This document shows, piece by piece, positions 17,736 through 25,771 of a stretch of 56,559 nucleotides of DNA. The stretch spans positions 1 through 56,559 of the forward strand of contig CAXGAP010000004.1 of NCBI GenBank assembly GCA_964008075.1, written 5' to 3'. Source of the stretch: UBA724 sp964008075. Lineage in GTDB: Bacteria > Bacteroidota > Bacteroidia > Flavobacteriales > Flavobacteriaceae. Made by a program: the position numbers and the translations under genes. Below the pieces are notes generated by a model. It ran no database searches. It saw only the letters and a list, made by a program, of their open reading frames with translations, and was not told the DNA's origin. The first letter of the stretch is position 1. The number at the start of each line of letters is the position of its first letter.

Positions 17736-18326
17736 CTAGTTTCGAGCTGTGCCTTTGTACAAGTCTCTTTGAATATCTCTTTTGACTACTGCAAGATATT
17801 TTTCACGTTTTTTTTGCGAAACAAAAGGTACCGACCAAAATTGTTTAGTTTTAAACCACAATGACCAACGCCATCCAAAAACAAAACTGTAGACACCCAT
17901 AACGAGTCGAAGTTTGACAGAATTTAAGTAGAGGGTACGAACAGGAAGCGAGGGTGCACCATGCGTGACATAGGTTCTGATTTTTTTATCCTTTAAAAAG
18001 GGTTTGGGATATGCATATGTTTTGGTAATGTTGACAAATTGATAAGCAAAACCAGGCGTCATCACTTCATCAAAAAAGATTTCTGTTCTGGGTGTCAAAC
18101 GAAACCACCACACTGGGGAAATGATATAAATCCACTCTGCCCAACTGACGAGCTCTTTGTATTTTTCAATCAGAGCATCGCGAGGGCGAGTGAAGCTGTC
18201 TCGATACAAATCGATTATTTTTAACTCCTCATTGCTTTCTTCAATCTCAGACTTGATAATCGAAAAAATCCCATTATAGCAAAAGGATTGTTGGTCAGGA
18301 TGACCAATCACAATTAAATTTTTCAT
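17736..18326 (-). CDS. Flavodoxin-fold NAD(P)H-dependent oxidoreductase
   Basis: This 196-residue protein resembles the Flavodoxin_2 / NAD(P)H quinone oxidoreductase family. MKNLIVIGHPDQQSFCYN is the FMN/FAD phosphate-binding N-terminus, and ISPVWWFRLTPRTEIFFDEV is the family's substrate- and dimer-side motif, followed by GFAYQF. Members transfer two electrons from NAD(P)H to quinones or other acceptors in the cytoplasm. The C-terminal stretch (FVFGWRWSLWFKTKQFW) is unusually aromatic. A TATTTTTG promoter element lies 13 bp upstream of the ATG. The physiological acceptor is unknown. Confidence 0.8.
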   Translation of the reverse strand: MKNLIVIGHPDQQSFCYNGIFSIIKSEIEESNEELKIIDLYRDSFTRPRDALIEKYKELVSWAEWIYIISPVWWFRLTPRTEIFFDEVMTPGFAYQFVNITKTYAYPKPFLKDKKIRTYVTHGAPSLPVRTLYLNSVKLRLVMGVYSFVFGWRWSLWFKTKQFWSVPFVSQKKREKYLAVVKRDIQRDLYKGTARN

Positions 18327-18339
18327 AGCGTATTTTCAA

Positions 18340-18347
18340 CAAAAATA
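18340..18347 (-). promoter_or_regulatory. Bacteroidota -7 promoter element TATTTTTG
   Basis: Plus-strand CAAAAATA reads TATTTTTG on the minus strand and matches TAnnTTTG. It is 13 bp before the flavodoxin-fold oxidoreductase start. No convincing -33 TTG was found at the usual distance. Confidence 0.55.
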
Positions 18348-18380
18348 CTAAATAACTATTTGAAGAATATAAACAAGATG

Positions 18381-19145
18381 TTATATGATGCTGTTTTGGA
18401 GGTAGGCTGGTAGTTCTTTGATCGACGGAATACATCCATCTGGTTGAATACTTGAGGCTTCAACGAGCCCTTTTCGGTACTTGCCTGTTTGCACCAATAC
18501 AGTGTGCATGCCCATTTGCTTAGCCCCTCCGATGTCATTGATCATATCATCCCCAAGCATCAGCAGTTCGTCGGGATTACACCCAAAAGTATTGCTGGCA
18601 AGTTCAAAAAATGTTGGGTTGGGTTTTCCAACAACCACAGCTTGTTTTCCTGTGGAGTGTTCCAGTGCTGCTACAAAAGCACCACTGTCCAACAAAAGAC
18701 TACTTGCACCTTGGTGATAACGACCTTTGTGCAATGCGATAATTTCAGCACCTTCTAAAACTTGATTCATCAATTCGTTGAGTAAATCGTAGTCCCAAAG
18801 ATTTCCAATATCTCCAATGACGATGGCATCAGGGTTTTGCAAACAGTTTGTTGGGTAATCCTGCTGTGCTTCAGGACGAAGAACCAAACGACAGCGTTTA
18901 AACCCTCGTTGCTTAAGTAAAAGTACACCTGCATAATTGGCACTCATAATCTCTTGCTCATCTACTTCAAGACCCAATCGGCTGAGATTGGCAGTCAAGT
19001 CTTTTCGACATAGGGTGGTATTGTTGGTCACAAAACGATAAGGAATTTGTCGCTCGTTTAACCATCGCAGGCAGTCTATACCGCCATCAATCAATTGCTG
19101 TTCGACATAAAAAACACCATCCAAATCAAATAATACACCTTTCAT
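18381..19145 (-). CDS. HAD-IIA family phosphatase (LHPP/NagD-like)
   Basis: This 254-residue haloacid dehalogenase-type hydrolase has motif I at the very start (FDLDGVFY, nucleophile Asp plus acid Asp), motif II in RFVTNNTT, a cap domain of the C2/IIA type, the motif III lysine probably in VVGKPNPTFF, and motif IV as MLGDDMINDIGGAKQMGM. The order and the FVTNNTT sequence fit the LHPP/NagD branch, which dephosphorylates small phosphorylated metabolites or phosphohistidine/pyrophosphate. The exact substrate is not predictable. It is transcribed away from the enoyl-CoA hydratase operon. Confidence 0.83.
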   Translation of the reverse strand: MKGVLFDLDGVFYVEQQLIDGGIDCLRWLNERQIPYRFVTNNTTLCRKDLTANLSRLGLEVDEQEIMSANYAGVLLLKQRGFKRCRLVLRPEAQQDYPTNCLQNPDAIVIGDIGNLWDYDLLNELMNQVLEGAEIIALHKGRYHQGASSLLLDSGAFVAALEHSTGKQAVVVGKPNPTFFELASNTFGCNPDELLMLGDDMINDIGGAKQMGMHTVLVQTGKYRKGLVEASSIQPDGCIPSIKELPAYLQNSII

Positions 19146-19176
19146 TACTTCTCTGTGTTGTCTATCCTATATTGCT

Positions 19177-19184
19177 TATTTTTG
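19177..19184 (+). promoter_or_regulatory. Bacteroidota -7 promoter element TATTTTTG
   Basis: TATTTTTG ends 19 bp before the ATG of the enoyl-CoA hydratase gene. A TTG at 19158-19160, 16 bp upstream, could serve as the -33 element. It probably drives the hydratase-queD-lpxH-hflX group. Confidence 0.6.
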
Positions 19185-19203
19185 CTGCATCTATTACAAA
19201 GAT

Positions 19204-19977
19204 ATGGCGAATCAGTCTATGTTGGAAGGCGTACAAATCAGCATAAATGCTGGGGTGGCTCGTATTCATTTTGCACATGCCAAGCAAAATGCCTTTCCTG
19301 CCACACACCTCAAAGACTTGAAAGACGCATTTGAATTGGTTTCCAAAGACAAAAAGGTTCATGTGATTGTATTGCAAAGTGAACCATCTATGGCCTTTTG
19401 TGCTGGCGCGTCTTTTGAAGATCTGTTAGCAGTCAATACACCTGAAGAGGGGAAAGTGTTTTTTATGGGCTTTGCCAATGCGATCAATGCCATGCGTCGC
19501 TGCCCGCAACCCATCATCGCAAGAGTTCACGGAAAAGCGGTTGGTGGTGCTGTTGGGCTGATTTCAGCTTGTGATTACGCCTTAGCCCTCCCCACAGCAG
19601 AGTTGAAGCTTTCTGAAATTGCCATAGGCATTGGGCCCTTTGTCATCGCACCAGTAGTCCAGCGCAAAATTGGCACTGCCGCACTTAGCGAACTATCACT
19701 TTCATCCCAAAGTTGGAAATCTGTCGATTGGGCAAAACAGAAAGGCTTATTTGCCGAAATACTTCCCACCCTCGATCAACTCGACAAGGCAGTTGATCAG
19801 CATGCAAAACGATTGGCAAGCTATGCTCCAGAAGCTGTAGCTGCACTCAAAAAAGAATTATGGTACGACACCGATGATTGGGATCATCGACTCTCTAGCA
19901 ATGCTGAAATTACAGGACGACTACTATTATCCAAGCAAACCCAGCAAACCATTCAAAACATCAAAAATAATCAATGA
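19204..19977 (+). CDS. Enoyl-CoA hydratase/isomerase (crotonase) family protein
   Basis: This 257-residue crotonase-fold protein carries the CoA and oxyanion-hole motif MAFCAGASFEDL and the core PIIARVHGKAVGGAVGL / ACDYALA. The second catalytic glutamate of typical hydratases is present (LSEIAIGIGP), but the first, normally in GGGCEL, is replaced (GGAVGL). It could therefore be an isomerase or a methylglutaconyl-CoA-hydratase-like member rather than a standard beta-oxidation hydratase. It starts an apparent operon and overlaps the next gene by ATGA. Confidence 0.85.
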   Translation: MANQSMLEGVQISINAGVARIHFAHAKQNAFPATHLKDLKDAFELVSKDKKVHVIVLQSEPSMAFCAGASFEDLLAVNTPEEGKVFFMGFANAINAMRRCPQPIIARVHGKAVGGAVGLISACDYALALPTAELKLSEIAIGIGPFVIAPVVQRKIGTAALSELSLSSQSWKSVDWAKQKGLFAEILPTLDQLDKAVDQHAKRLASYAPEAVAALKKELWYDTDDWDHRLSSNAEITGRLLLSKQTQQTIQNIKNNQ

Positions 19978-20426
19978 GTACAATTCGCGTTACAAAGAGC
20001 TTTGGCTTCGAAACAGGACATGCCCTATATGGCTATGATGGGCTGTGTAAAAACGTACATGGTCATAGCTACAAGCTTCATGTCACAGTAGTTGGTCGTC
20101 CAATCGATGATCAAAGCCATGTCAAAAATGGGATGGTGATCGATTTTAAAGATTTAAAAACCATCGTTAAATCCGAAGTTGTGGATGTGTTTGATCATGC
20201 AACTGTGTTCAACAAAAACACCCCTCATGTCGATCTAGCAAAAACCCTGTTGGATAGTGGTCATAAAGTATTGTTGGTGGATTATCAACCAACAAGTGAA
20301 AAGATGGTGATTGATTTTGCTAATCGCATTGCTTCTCGTTTACCATCACACATCAAGCTGCACAATCTGCGTTTACACGAAACCGCTACTGCCTATGCTG
20401 AATGGTATGCAAAAGATCAAGAATAA
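19974..20426 (+). CDS. queD: 6-pyruvoyl-tetrahydropterin synthase / QueD family protein
   Basis: This 150-residue T-fold enzyme carries the zinc histidines in TGHALYGYDG and VHGHSYKLHV, the catalytic cysteine just before (GLCKNVHGH), a conserved MVIDFKDLK strand, a FDHATVFN segment and a C-terminal RLHETATAYAEW carrying the pterin-binding glutamate. Members convert 7,8-dihydroneopterin triphosphate to 6-carboxy-tetrahydropterin (queuosine pathway) or 6-pyruvoyl-tetrahydropterin. QueD is the default in bacteria, but no other queuosine gene is nearby. It overlaps the hydratase gene by 4 bp. Confidence 0.85.
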   Translation: MSTIRVTKSFGFETGHALYGYDGLCKNVHGHSYKLHVTVVGRPIDDQSHVKNGMVIDFKDLKTIVKSEVVDVFDHATVFNKNTPHVDLAKTLLDSGHKVLLVDYQPTSEKMVIDFANRIASRLPSHIKLHNLRLHETATAYAEWYAKDQE

Positions 20427-20427
20427 T

Positions 20428-20435
20428 TATTTTTG
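20428..20435 (+). promoter_or_regulatory. TATTTTTG element 6 bp upstream of lpxH
   Basis: TATTTTTG matches TAnnTTTG and ends six bases before the lpxH ATG. It lies right after the queD stop, so it could be an internal operon promoter giving an almost leaderless lpxH transcript. No clear -33 TTG was seen. Confidence 0.45.
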
Positions 20436-20441
20436 CATTAC

Positions 20442-21197
20442 ATGAAAAAAAACATCTATTTTGTTTCTGATCATCATTTTGGTGCCCCTGACAGAGCATC
20501 GAGTTTGGTGCGTGAGCGCCGATTTGTGAAGTTGCTAGATCAAATCAAACCAAACGTAAGTGAACTCTATATTCTCGGCGATTTATTTGACGTTTGGTAC
20601 GAATACAAACACGTAGTTCCAAAGGGCTTTGTTCGTGTTTTAGGCAAGCTTGCCGAGTTTGTGGATGATGGCATACCGATTCATTTTTTTGTTGGCAACC
20701 ACGATATGTGGATGATTGACTATCTCGAAATGGAAATCGGTGTAAAGGTTTATTATCACCCCAAAACGAAAGTATTTGGGTCAAAAAAGATTTTTGTAGG
20801 GCATGGAGACGGATTGGGGCCAAAAGACAAGGGCTATAAGCGCATGAAAAAGTTGTTTCGAAATCCATTTTTCCAATGGCTTTATCGCTGGCTTCATCCT
20901 GACTTGGGGATACCATTTGCACGTTATTTATCTTTAAAAAACAAATTGATATCTGGGAGTGAGGATATAAACTATGATGGGCCTGACAGGGAATGGCTTT
21001 TCCAGTATGCCAAACGAAAACTCAAGACCGAGCATTTCGATTATTTTGTGTTCGGACACCGTCATTTGCCATTGGAAATCTCCCTTAACCCCAAATCGAC
21101 CTATATTAATATTGGCGATTGGATAACCCATTACACCTATGGGGTTTTTGATGGATTAAAACTTTCATTAAAACACTGGAAGCCTGACGATGATTGA
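20442..21197 (+). CDS. lpxH: UDP-2,3-diacylglucosamine diphosphatase (LpxH-type)
   Basis: This 251-residue calcineurin-like metallophosphoesterase has the family motifs in order: SDHHFG, ILGDLFDVW, FVGNHDMWM, FVGHGDGLG and FGHRHLP. They bind two metal ions and identify the LpxH branch, which removes UMP from UDP-2,3-diacylglucosamine to give lipid X in lipid A synthesis at the inner membrane. I use the ATG at 20442; an in-frame TTG three codons upstream would overlap the promoter-like element. The gene overlaps hflX by 8 bp. Confidence 0.9.
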   Translation: MKKNIYFVSDHHFGAPDRASSLVRERRFVKLLDQIKPNVSELYILGDLFDVWYEYKHVVPKGFVRVLGKLAEFVDDGIPIHFFVGNHDMWMIDYLEMEIGVKVYYHPKTKVFGSKKIFVGHGDGLGPKDKGYKRMKKLFRNPFFQWLYRWLHPDLGIPFARYLSLKNKLISGSEDINYDGPDREWLFQYAKRKLKTEHFDYFVFGHRHLPLEISLNPKSTYINIGDWITHYTYGVFDGLKLSLKHWKPDDD

Positions 21198-22389
21198 GCA
21201 AAAAGATCTTGGTTTTGAACATGCAGTTCTCATTGGTATAATCAATAAAAACCAAACAGCCGATCGCTTAGATGAATACCTTAACGAGCTTGCTTTTTTG
21301 ACACACACGGCAGGTGGAACAGTCACCAATCGGTTTACTCAGCGCATGGAATCACCTCACCCCAAAACCTTTATCGGCTCTGGAAAAATGGAGGAGGTAA
21401 AGGCATATGTGAAAACCCACGACATTGGTACAGTTATTTTTGATGATGAATTAACACCTGCCCAACAAGCCAATATAGAACAGCTGTTAAAGTGTAAAAT
21501 TGTCGATCGCACAGGGTTGATTTTAGATATTTTTGCGCAAAGGGCCAAAACCAGCTATGCCCGTACGCAAGTGGAATTAGCACAGTATCAATATCTTTTA
21601 CCCAGATTGAAGGGGTTGTGGACACACCTCGAACGTCAACGTGGAGGAATTGGGATGAGAGGACCTGGAGAAACTGAAATCGAAACAGACCGCCGAATTG
21701 TTCGTGACAAAATTTCTTTGTTGAAGAAAAAATTAGTGACTATCGATCGGCAGATGGCCACCCAGCGTGGCAATCGCGGTGCATTGGTTAGAGTCGCTTT
21801 GGTGGGATATACTAATGTGGGAAAATCCACTTTGATGAATGTGCTGAGTAAAAGCGATGTCTTTGCCGAAAACAAACTGTTTGCCACTCTCGATACAACA
21901 GTGCGTAAAGTTGTGGTTCGTAATTTGCCCTTTTTGTTGAGCGATACGGTTGGGTTTATTCGAAAATTACCAACCCAGCTGGTGGAGTCATTTAAGAGCA
22001 CACTCGACGAGGTTCACGAAGCCGATATGTTACTGCATGTAGTTGATATTGCTCATCCAAACTTTGAGGAGCATATCGAATCGGTCAATCAGTTACTCAT
22101 TGATATTGGGGCAATTGACAAACCAACGCTTATGGTCTTTAATAAAATCGATGTTTATCAGCCAGAGCCATTTGATGATGATGACTTGACAACTCCTCGT
22201 ACAACCAAGCATTACAGTTTGGAGGAATGGCTACAATCATGGATGGCAAATACCCATGGAGATGCCATTTTTATCTCTGCTCAACAGAAAACTCACATCG
22301 ACAAACTAAGAGAGGTGCTTTACAAAAAAGTAAGAGAGATTCACATCACCCGATTTCCCTACAACCACTTTTTATACCCTGAGAGTTAA
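21190..22389 (+). CDS. hflX: GTPase HflX
   Basis: This 399-residue protein combines the HflX N-terminal domain (PHPKTFIGSGKMEEVK, VIFDDELTPAQQANIE, VDRTGLILDIFAQRA) with the glycine-rich linker GGIGMRGPGETEIETDRR and a GTPase domain (P-loop GYTNVGKSTLMN, switch II SDTVGFIRKLP, NKID). HflX binds ribosomes, splits stalled 70S particles under stress and has GTPase activity. It ends the plus-strand operon. Its stop codon is nested in the stop of the convergent DUF3078 gene (TTAA at 22386-22389), leaving no spacer. Confidence 0.95.
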   Translation: MIEQKDLGFEHAVLIGIINKNQTADRLDEYLNELAFLTHTAGGTVTNRFTQRMESPHPKTFIGSGKMEEVKAYVKTHDIGTVIFDDELTPAQQANIEQLLKCKIVDRTGLILDIFAQRAKTSYARTQVELAQYQYLLPRLKGLWTHLERQRGGIGMRGPGETEIETDRRIVRDKISLLKKKLVTIDRQMATQRGNRGALVRVALVGYTNVGKSTLMNVLSKSDVFAENKLFATLDTTVRKVVVRNLPFLLSDTVGFIRKLPTQLVESFKSTLDEVHEADMLLHVVDIAHPNFEEHIESVNQLLIDIGAIDKPTLMVFNKIDVYQPEPFDDDDLTTPRTTKHYSLEEWLQSWMANTHGDAIFISAQQKTHIDKLREVLYKKVREIHITRFPYNHFLYPES

Positions 22390-23276
22390 AGCGACATACG
22401 CACCCCAACACCAAAGACTTCACGAGCTTGAAGTGCCTGTACTGCATTGTCGTCGTAGACAAATTGCATCTCGAGTTGTGTGCTGATAAGCTCATTGACT
22501 TTCATTTCAGCAGTCAAGGTGTAATCAAAGTCGATGTTTTTGGGCTTGCCTAAGTAATCGCTGTAAACTGCTAATCGATTTTCGATAAATACATTTTTTA
22601 TAGCTTCAAATTTGTAAAAACCAGCGATTGAAGCACCCAATTCAAAAAGGTGATTCGTTCCTTTTGATACACCAAAATAAGTCTTTCCATCTTCAAGATC
22701 ATTGGTGAATTGTCTGCTGACAAAAGTAATTCGTTGTGTAAATGGAGCGATATTTACCCATACATCTTTTGATTTTTTCCAGTACAAGCCAATGCCAAAC
22801 TGCAAGTAGGCGGGGGAGAAAAAATGTGTTTTCAAACTGCGTGTCTCTTCGCCCGCATCATCTGTTCCAAAACGGTACCCACGAGCAATTTGTGATTTAA
22901 AATTTAAAATGGTGGAATATCTCCAGGTATCCGAAAATTCTTTTCCCAACAGCGAATTGACCTCCAAACGGTCATTGGTTTTTTTTAGAAACTTATCCCC
23001 TTCCAAATATCTCAATCCATAAGAAGCTTTGCCTTTGGTGTCCCAAGACCATCCATTTTCTATATAATTGATTTCATAATCAACATCTAACGCAAGTGAT
23101 ACATTGTTGATCCCTCCAGAAGCCCATTTGCTAAAAACAGACTGATTGAACAATAGGGTTGTTTTACCCCCATATGCCCAAATCCCTCCAACAGGATCTC
23201 TTGGCTTGTTTTGACTGTCTTGGGCGAAGGCAAACGCGTTAAAAAGAATCAGAATTAAAGCGGATGGGGTTTTCAA
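22386..23276 (-). CDS. DUF3078 outer-membrane beta-barrel protein
   Basis: This protein of about 296 residues has a signal peptide (MKTPSALILILFNAFAFAQ) followed by alternating amphipathic strands with many aromatic residues (KASYGLRYLEGD, YLQFGIGLYWKK, SKGTNHLFELGASIAGFY), as expected for a beta-barrel. The sequence WAYGGKTTLLFNQSVFSKWASGG matches the DUF3078 family of Bacteroidota. The only suitable start is a TTG at 23276, because an in-frame stop lies five codons upstream and no early ATG exists. It is the last gene of the SUF operon; the functional link to iron-sulfur assembly is unknown. Confidence 0.8.
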   Translation of the reverse strand: MKTPSALILILFNAFAFAQDSQNKPRDPVGGIWAYGGKTTLLFNQSVFSKWASGGINNVSLALDVDYEINYIENGWSWDTKGKASYGLRYLEGDKFLKKTNDRLEVNSLLGKEFSDTWRYSTILNFKSQIARGYRFGTDDAGEETRSLKTHFFSPAYLQFGIGLYWKKSKDVWVNIAPFTQRITFVSRQFTNDLEDGKTYFGVSKGTNHLFELGASIAGFYKFEAIKNVFIENRLAVYSDYLGKPKNIDFDYTLTAEMKVNELISTQLEMQFVYDDNAVQALQAREVFGVGVRMSL

Positions 23277-23301
23277 TGGAGGTATTTTTCAAATTTAAAA
23301 A

Positions 23302-23799
23302 CTAACGTTTATAAAGCGGTACAGATGAGCAGGCCTCTCCGTAGGCAATGCGATTGGCATGGGGTTGAAGAACTTCCATCAATCGTACATATACCCAATC
23401 TGGAACAGATCCATCACTACAGCCCTTGATGATGATATTCTTTTGTTTGTAGTCCTCGACTTTGAGTGTTGTTAAGGCCGATTCATATGCCAAGGCCGTG
23501 GCTGCATCGCGATCTCCCAAACAAACTCCTACTGCATGCGATTGCAAATGGCTAGTCATCAGCATAGCAGCCCATTGGGGAACAAGGGTGTCTTCTGCGA
23601 TATGCAAACCGACATATTGTCCTTTATACATTGTCCAGTCATGAGCAGCGATGACTTGTCTAAAGGGTTTTTCTCGTACAATTTTCTCTTCGTTGAGGAA
23701 AGATGATAGCAAAACGACAGTCACTTTGGCATCTTTCACTAAGGTAGCGGGATCAAATTGGATCAGACCGCTTTCCGCAACGCGGTTTACAATGCTCAT
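23302..23799 (-). CDS. DUF2480 family protein
   Basis: This 165-residue soluble protein matches DUF2480, a Bacteroidota-specific family. Visible features are a basic and acidic N-terminal half (FLNEEKIVREKPFRQVIAAHDW) and a conserved C-terminal segment with KGCSDGSVPDWVYVRL and GEACSSVPLYKR. The two cysteines in GCS and ACS could bind a metal or cluster, which is only a suggestion. It lies one base after the DUF59 gene in the SUF operon, and this linkage suggests a role in iron-sulfur assembly or delivery. Confidence 0.8.
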   Translation of the reverse strand: MSIVNRVAESGLIQFDPATLVKDAKVTVVLLSSFLNEEKIVREKPFRQVIAAHDWTMYKGQYVGLHIAEDTLVPQWAAMLMTSHLQSHAVGVCLGDRDAATALAYESALTTLKVEDYKQKNIIIKGCSDGSVPDWVYVRLMEVLQPHANRIAYGEACSSVPLYKR

Positions 23800-23800
23800 C

Positions 23801-24112
23801 TTATAAAAATCCTAGTTCGAGTTTGGCTTCTTCACTCATCAAGTCTCGTGTCCAAGGGGGATCAAAAGTAAGTTCTACTTCAGCCTCTTTTACTTCGTCG
23901 AGGGATTGGACTTTGTCTTTGACTTCTTGTGGCAGAGAGTCAGCCACGGGGCAGTTGGGTGTTGTGAGTGTCATCAAAACTTTCACGTCTTGATCTTCGT
24001 TGACAAAGACATCATAAATCAGCCCAAGCTCATAAATATCGACAGGGATTTCAGGGTCGTATATCGTTTTGAGCAAACCAACAATTTTGTCTCCAAGTTC
24101 TTGTCCCTCCAT
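23801..24112 (-). CDS. DUF59/MIP18-family SUF system Fe-S assembly protein
   Basis: This 103-residue protein belongs to the DUF59 (MIP18) family and is similar to the SUF-associated SufT-type group. IYDPEIPVDIYELGLIYDV is the family's acidic signature, TTPNCPVADSLP holds the conserved cysteine, and FDPPWTRDLMSEEAKLELG closes the domain. Members help mature or transfer Fe-S clusters to target proteins. It overlaps sufE by one base (TGATG) and precedes the DUF2480 gene by one base, so translation is probably coupled. Confidence 0.88.
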   Translation of the reverse strand: MEGQELGDKIVGLLKTIYDPEIPVDIYELGLIYDVFVNEDQDVKVLMTLTTPNCPVADSLPQEVKDKVQSLDEVKEAEVELTFDPPWTRDLMSEEAKLELGFL

Positions 24113-24534
24113 CAGTTAAGTTGCGTTTGATACGCCAGGGCGTATAGTTTGAGTTGTTTGATCATAGACACCAATCCATTGGCTCGTGTGGGAGACAAAT
24201 GATCTTTCAGACCAATTTGGTCGATAAAATCGGTATTCGCATCCAGAACATCTTGTGGGGGTTGGTTGGAAAATGTTCGAATAAGAATCGCTATAATCCC
24301 CTTGGTGATGACTGCATCACTATCGGCAGTAAATACCACTTTTTCGTCAACCATATCTGCGTGAACCCACACTTTGCTTTGACACCCTTTGATGATGTTG
24401 TCATCGGTTTTGTGTTTGGTATCGATCAGTGGAAGGGACTTGCCCAGCTCAATCATATACTCATAACGTTGCATCCAGTCGTCAAAAAGTGAAAACTCTT
24501 CTATGATTTCGTGTTGTACTTGTTCTACAGTCAT
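24112..24534 (-). CDS. sufE: SufE family sulfur acceptor
   Basis: This 140-residue protein has the SufE fold. The active cysteine lies in DDNIIKGCQSKVWV and receives persulfide sulfur from SufS; the C-terminal region GLKDHLSPTRANGLVSMI contains the conserved SPTRANG turn. It enhances SufS activity and passes sulfur to SufB. It lies 16 bp after sufS and overlaps the DUF59 gene as TGATG. Confidence 0.93.
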   Translation of the reverse strand: MTVEQVQHEIIEEFSLFDDWMQRYEYMIELGKSLPLIDTKHKTDDNIIKGCQSKVWVHADMVDEKVVFTADSDAVITKGIIAILIRTFSNQPPQDVLDANTDFIDQIGLKDHLSPTRANGLVSMIKQLKLYALAYQTQLN

Positions 24535-24550
24535 ACGTCAAAAATACAAA

Positions 24551-25768
24551 TTAGCGCAACATGGCAATTGCTCGTTGAACGCCATTGACAAATGTATCCA
24601 CCTCATCTTTGGTGTTATAAAACGCAAAGGAGGCACGAATGGTGCCAGGAATCTTATAATAATCCATAATCGGTTGTGCACAGTGATGACCTGTTCGAAC
24701 AGCAATCCCCATCTTATCGAGGAGCGTGCCGATGTCATAGGGGTGAAGCGAATCGACATTGAATGAAATCACAGCTGTTTTGTTTTTGGTATTCCCATAA
24801 ATGCGTAAGCCTTCTATTTGATTGAGCTTTGAAGTCGCATAATCAAGGAGCTCTCCTTCATAGCTATCGATCGCATCAAAACCGATGCTGTTCATATAAT
24901 CGAGTGCTGCGCCAAAGGCAATTCCCCCACAGATGTTAGGGGTTCCTGCCTCAAATTTGTGTGGAAGATCTGCATAGGTGGTTTTTCCAAAAGTTACCTC
25001 ATCTATCATTTCGCCACCTCCTTGATAGGGTGGAAGCTTATTGAGCCATTTTTCTTTTCCGTAAAGCATCCCCGTACCTGTTGGCCCACAAAGTTTATGT
25101 GCAGAAACTGTATAAAAATCAACATCTAGTTTTTTGAGATTAGGCTTCAGATGTCCACAGGCCTGTGCGCCATCAACTAGCACTGCAGCACCAGTTTTAT
25201 GAGCTTTTTTAATGATTTCTTCAATGGGATTGATTGTACCCAATGCGTTGGAAACATGATTGACAAACACCAGTTTGGTTTTTTTGTTCAACAACTCGGC
25301 ATAGGCATGCATATCCAGTGTGCCGTCTTCGGTCATGGGAATCACAAGTAGAACAGCACCACTGCGTTCACACATCATTTGCCACGGCACGATGTTGGCG
25401 TGATGTTCTAAGGCTGAAACAATGACTTCATCACCAGGATCTAAAAGGGTGCCAAACCCAAAAGCAACGAGATTTATACTATGTGTAGTGCCAGAGGTCA
25501 AAATCACCTCTTTTGATTTTGGAATATTAAAATGTTTTTGGATGGTTTTTCGTGCGTGTTCAAACTTGTCTGTAGCCTCTTGACTAAGGGTATGCACACC
25601 ACGATGTATATTGGCATTGTACTGTTGGTAATAGTCGGCAATCACATTGATCACTTGGGTGGGTGTTTGGGAGGTTGCGGCATTGTCGAGATAGACTAAT
25701 GGCTGGCCATTGACTTTGCGAGAAAGTATGGGAAAATCAGCGCGAATGTTTGTTAGATCCAACCCCAT
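24551..25768 (-). CDS. sufS: Cysteine desulfurase SufS
   Basis: This 405-residue PLP enzyme (class V aminotransferase fold, group II desulfurase) carries YLDNAATSQTP at the N-terminus, the PLP-contacting VDGAQACGHLKPN and the Schiff-base lysine in TVSAHKLCGPTGTG. The catalytic cysteine lies in RTGHHCAQPIMDYY. It takes sulfur from L-cysteine to form a persulfide for cluster assembly. It sits between sufD and sufE with 3- and 16-bp gaps, in the standard SUF order. Confidence 0.95.
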   Translation of the reverse strand: MGLDLTNIRADFPILSRKVNGQPLVYLDNAATSQTPTQVINVIADYYQQYNANIHRGVHTLSQEATDKFEHARKTIQKHFNIPKSKEVILTSGTTHSINLVAFGFGTLLDPGDEVIVSALEHHANIVPWQMMCERSGAVLLVIPMTEDGTLDMHAYAELLNKKTKLVFVNHVSNALGTINPIEEIIKKAHKTGAAVLVDGAQACGHLKPNLKKLDVDFYTVSAHKLCGPTGTGMLYGKEKWLNKLPPYQGGGEMIDEVTFGKTTYADLPHKFEAGTPNICGGIAFGAALDYMNSIGFDAIDSYEGELLDYATSKLNQIEGLRIYGNTKNKTAVISFNVDSLHPYDIGTLLDKMGIAVRTGHHCAQPIMDYYKIPGTIRASFAFYNTKDEVDTFVNGVQRAIAMLR

Positions 25769-25771
25769 TGA

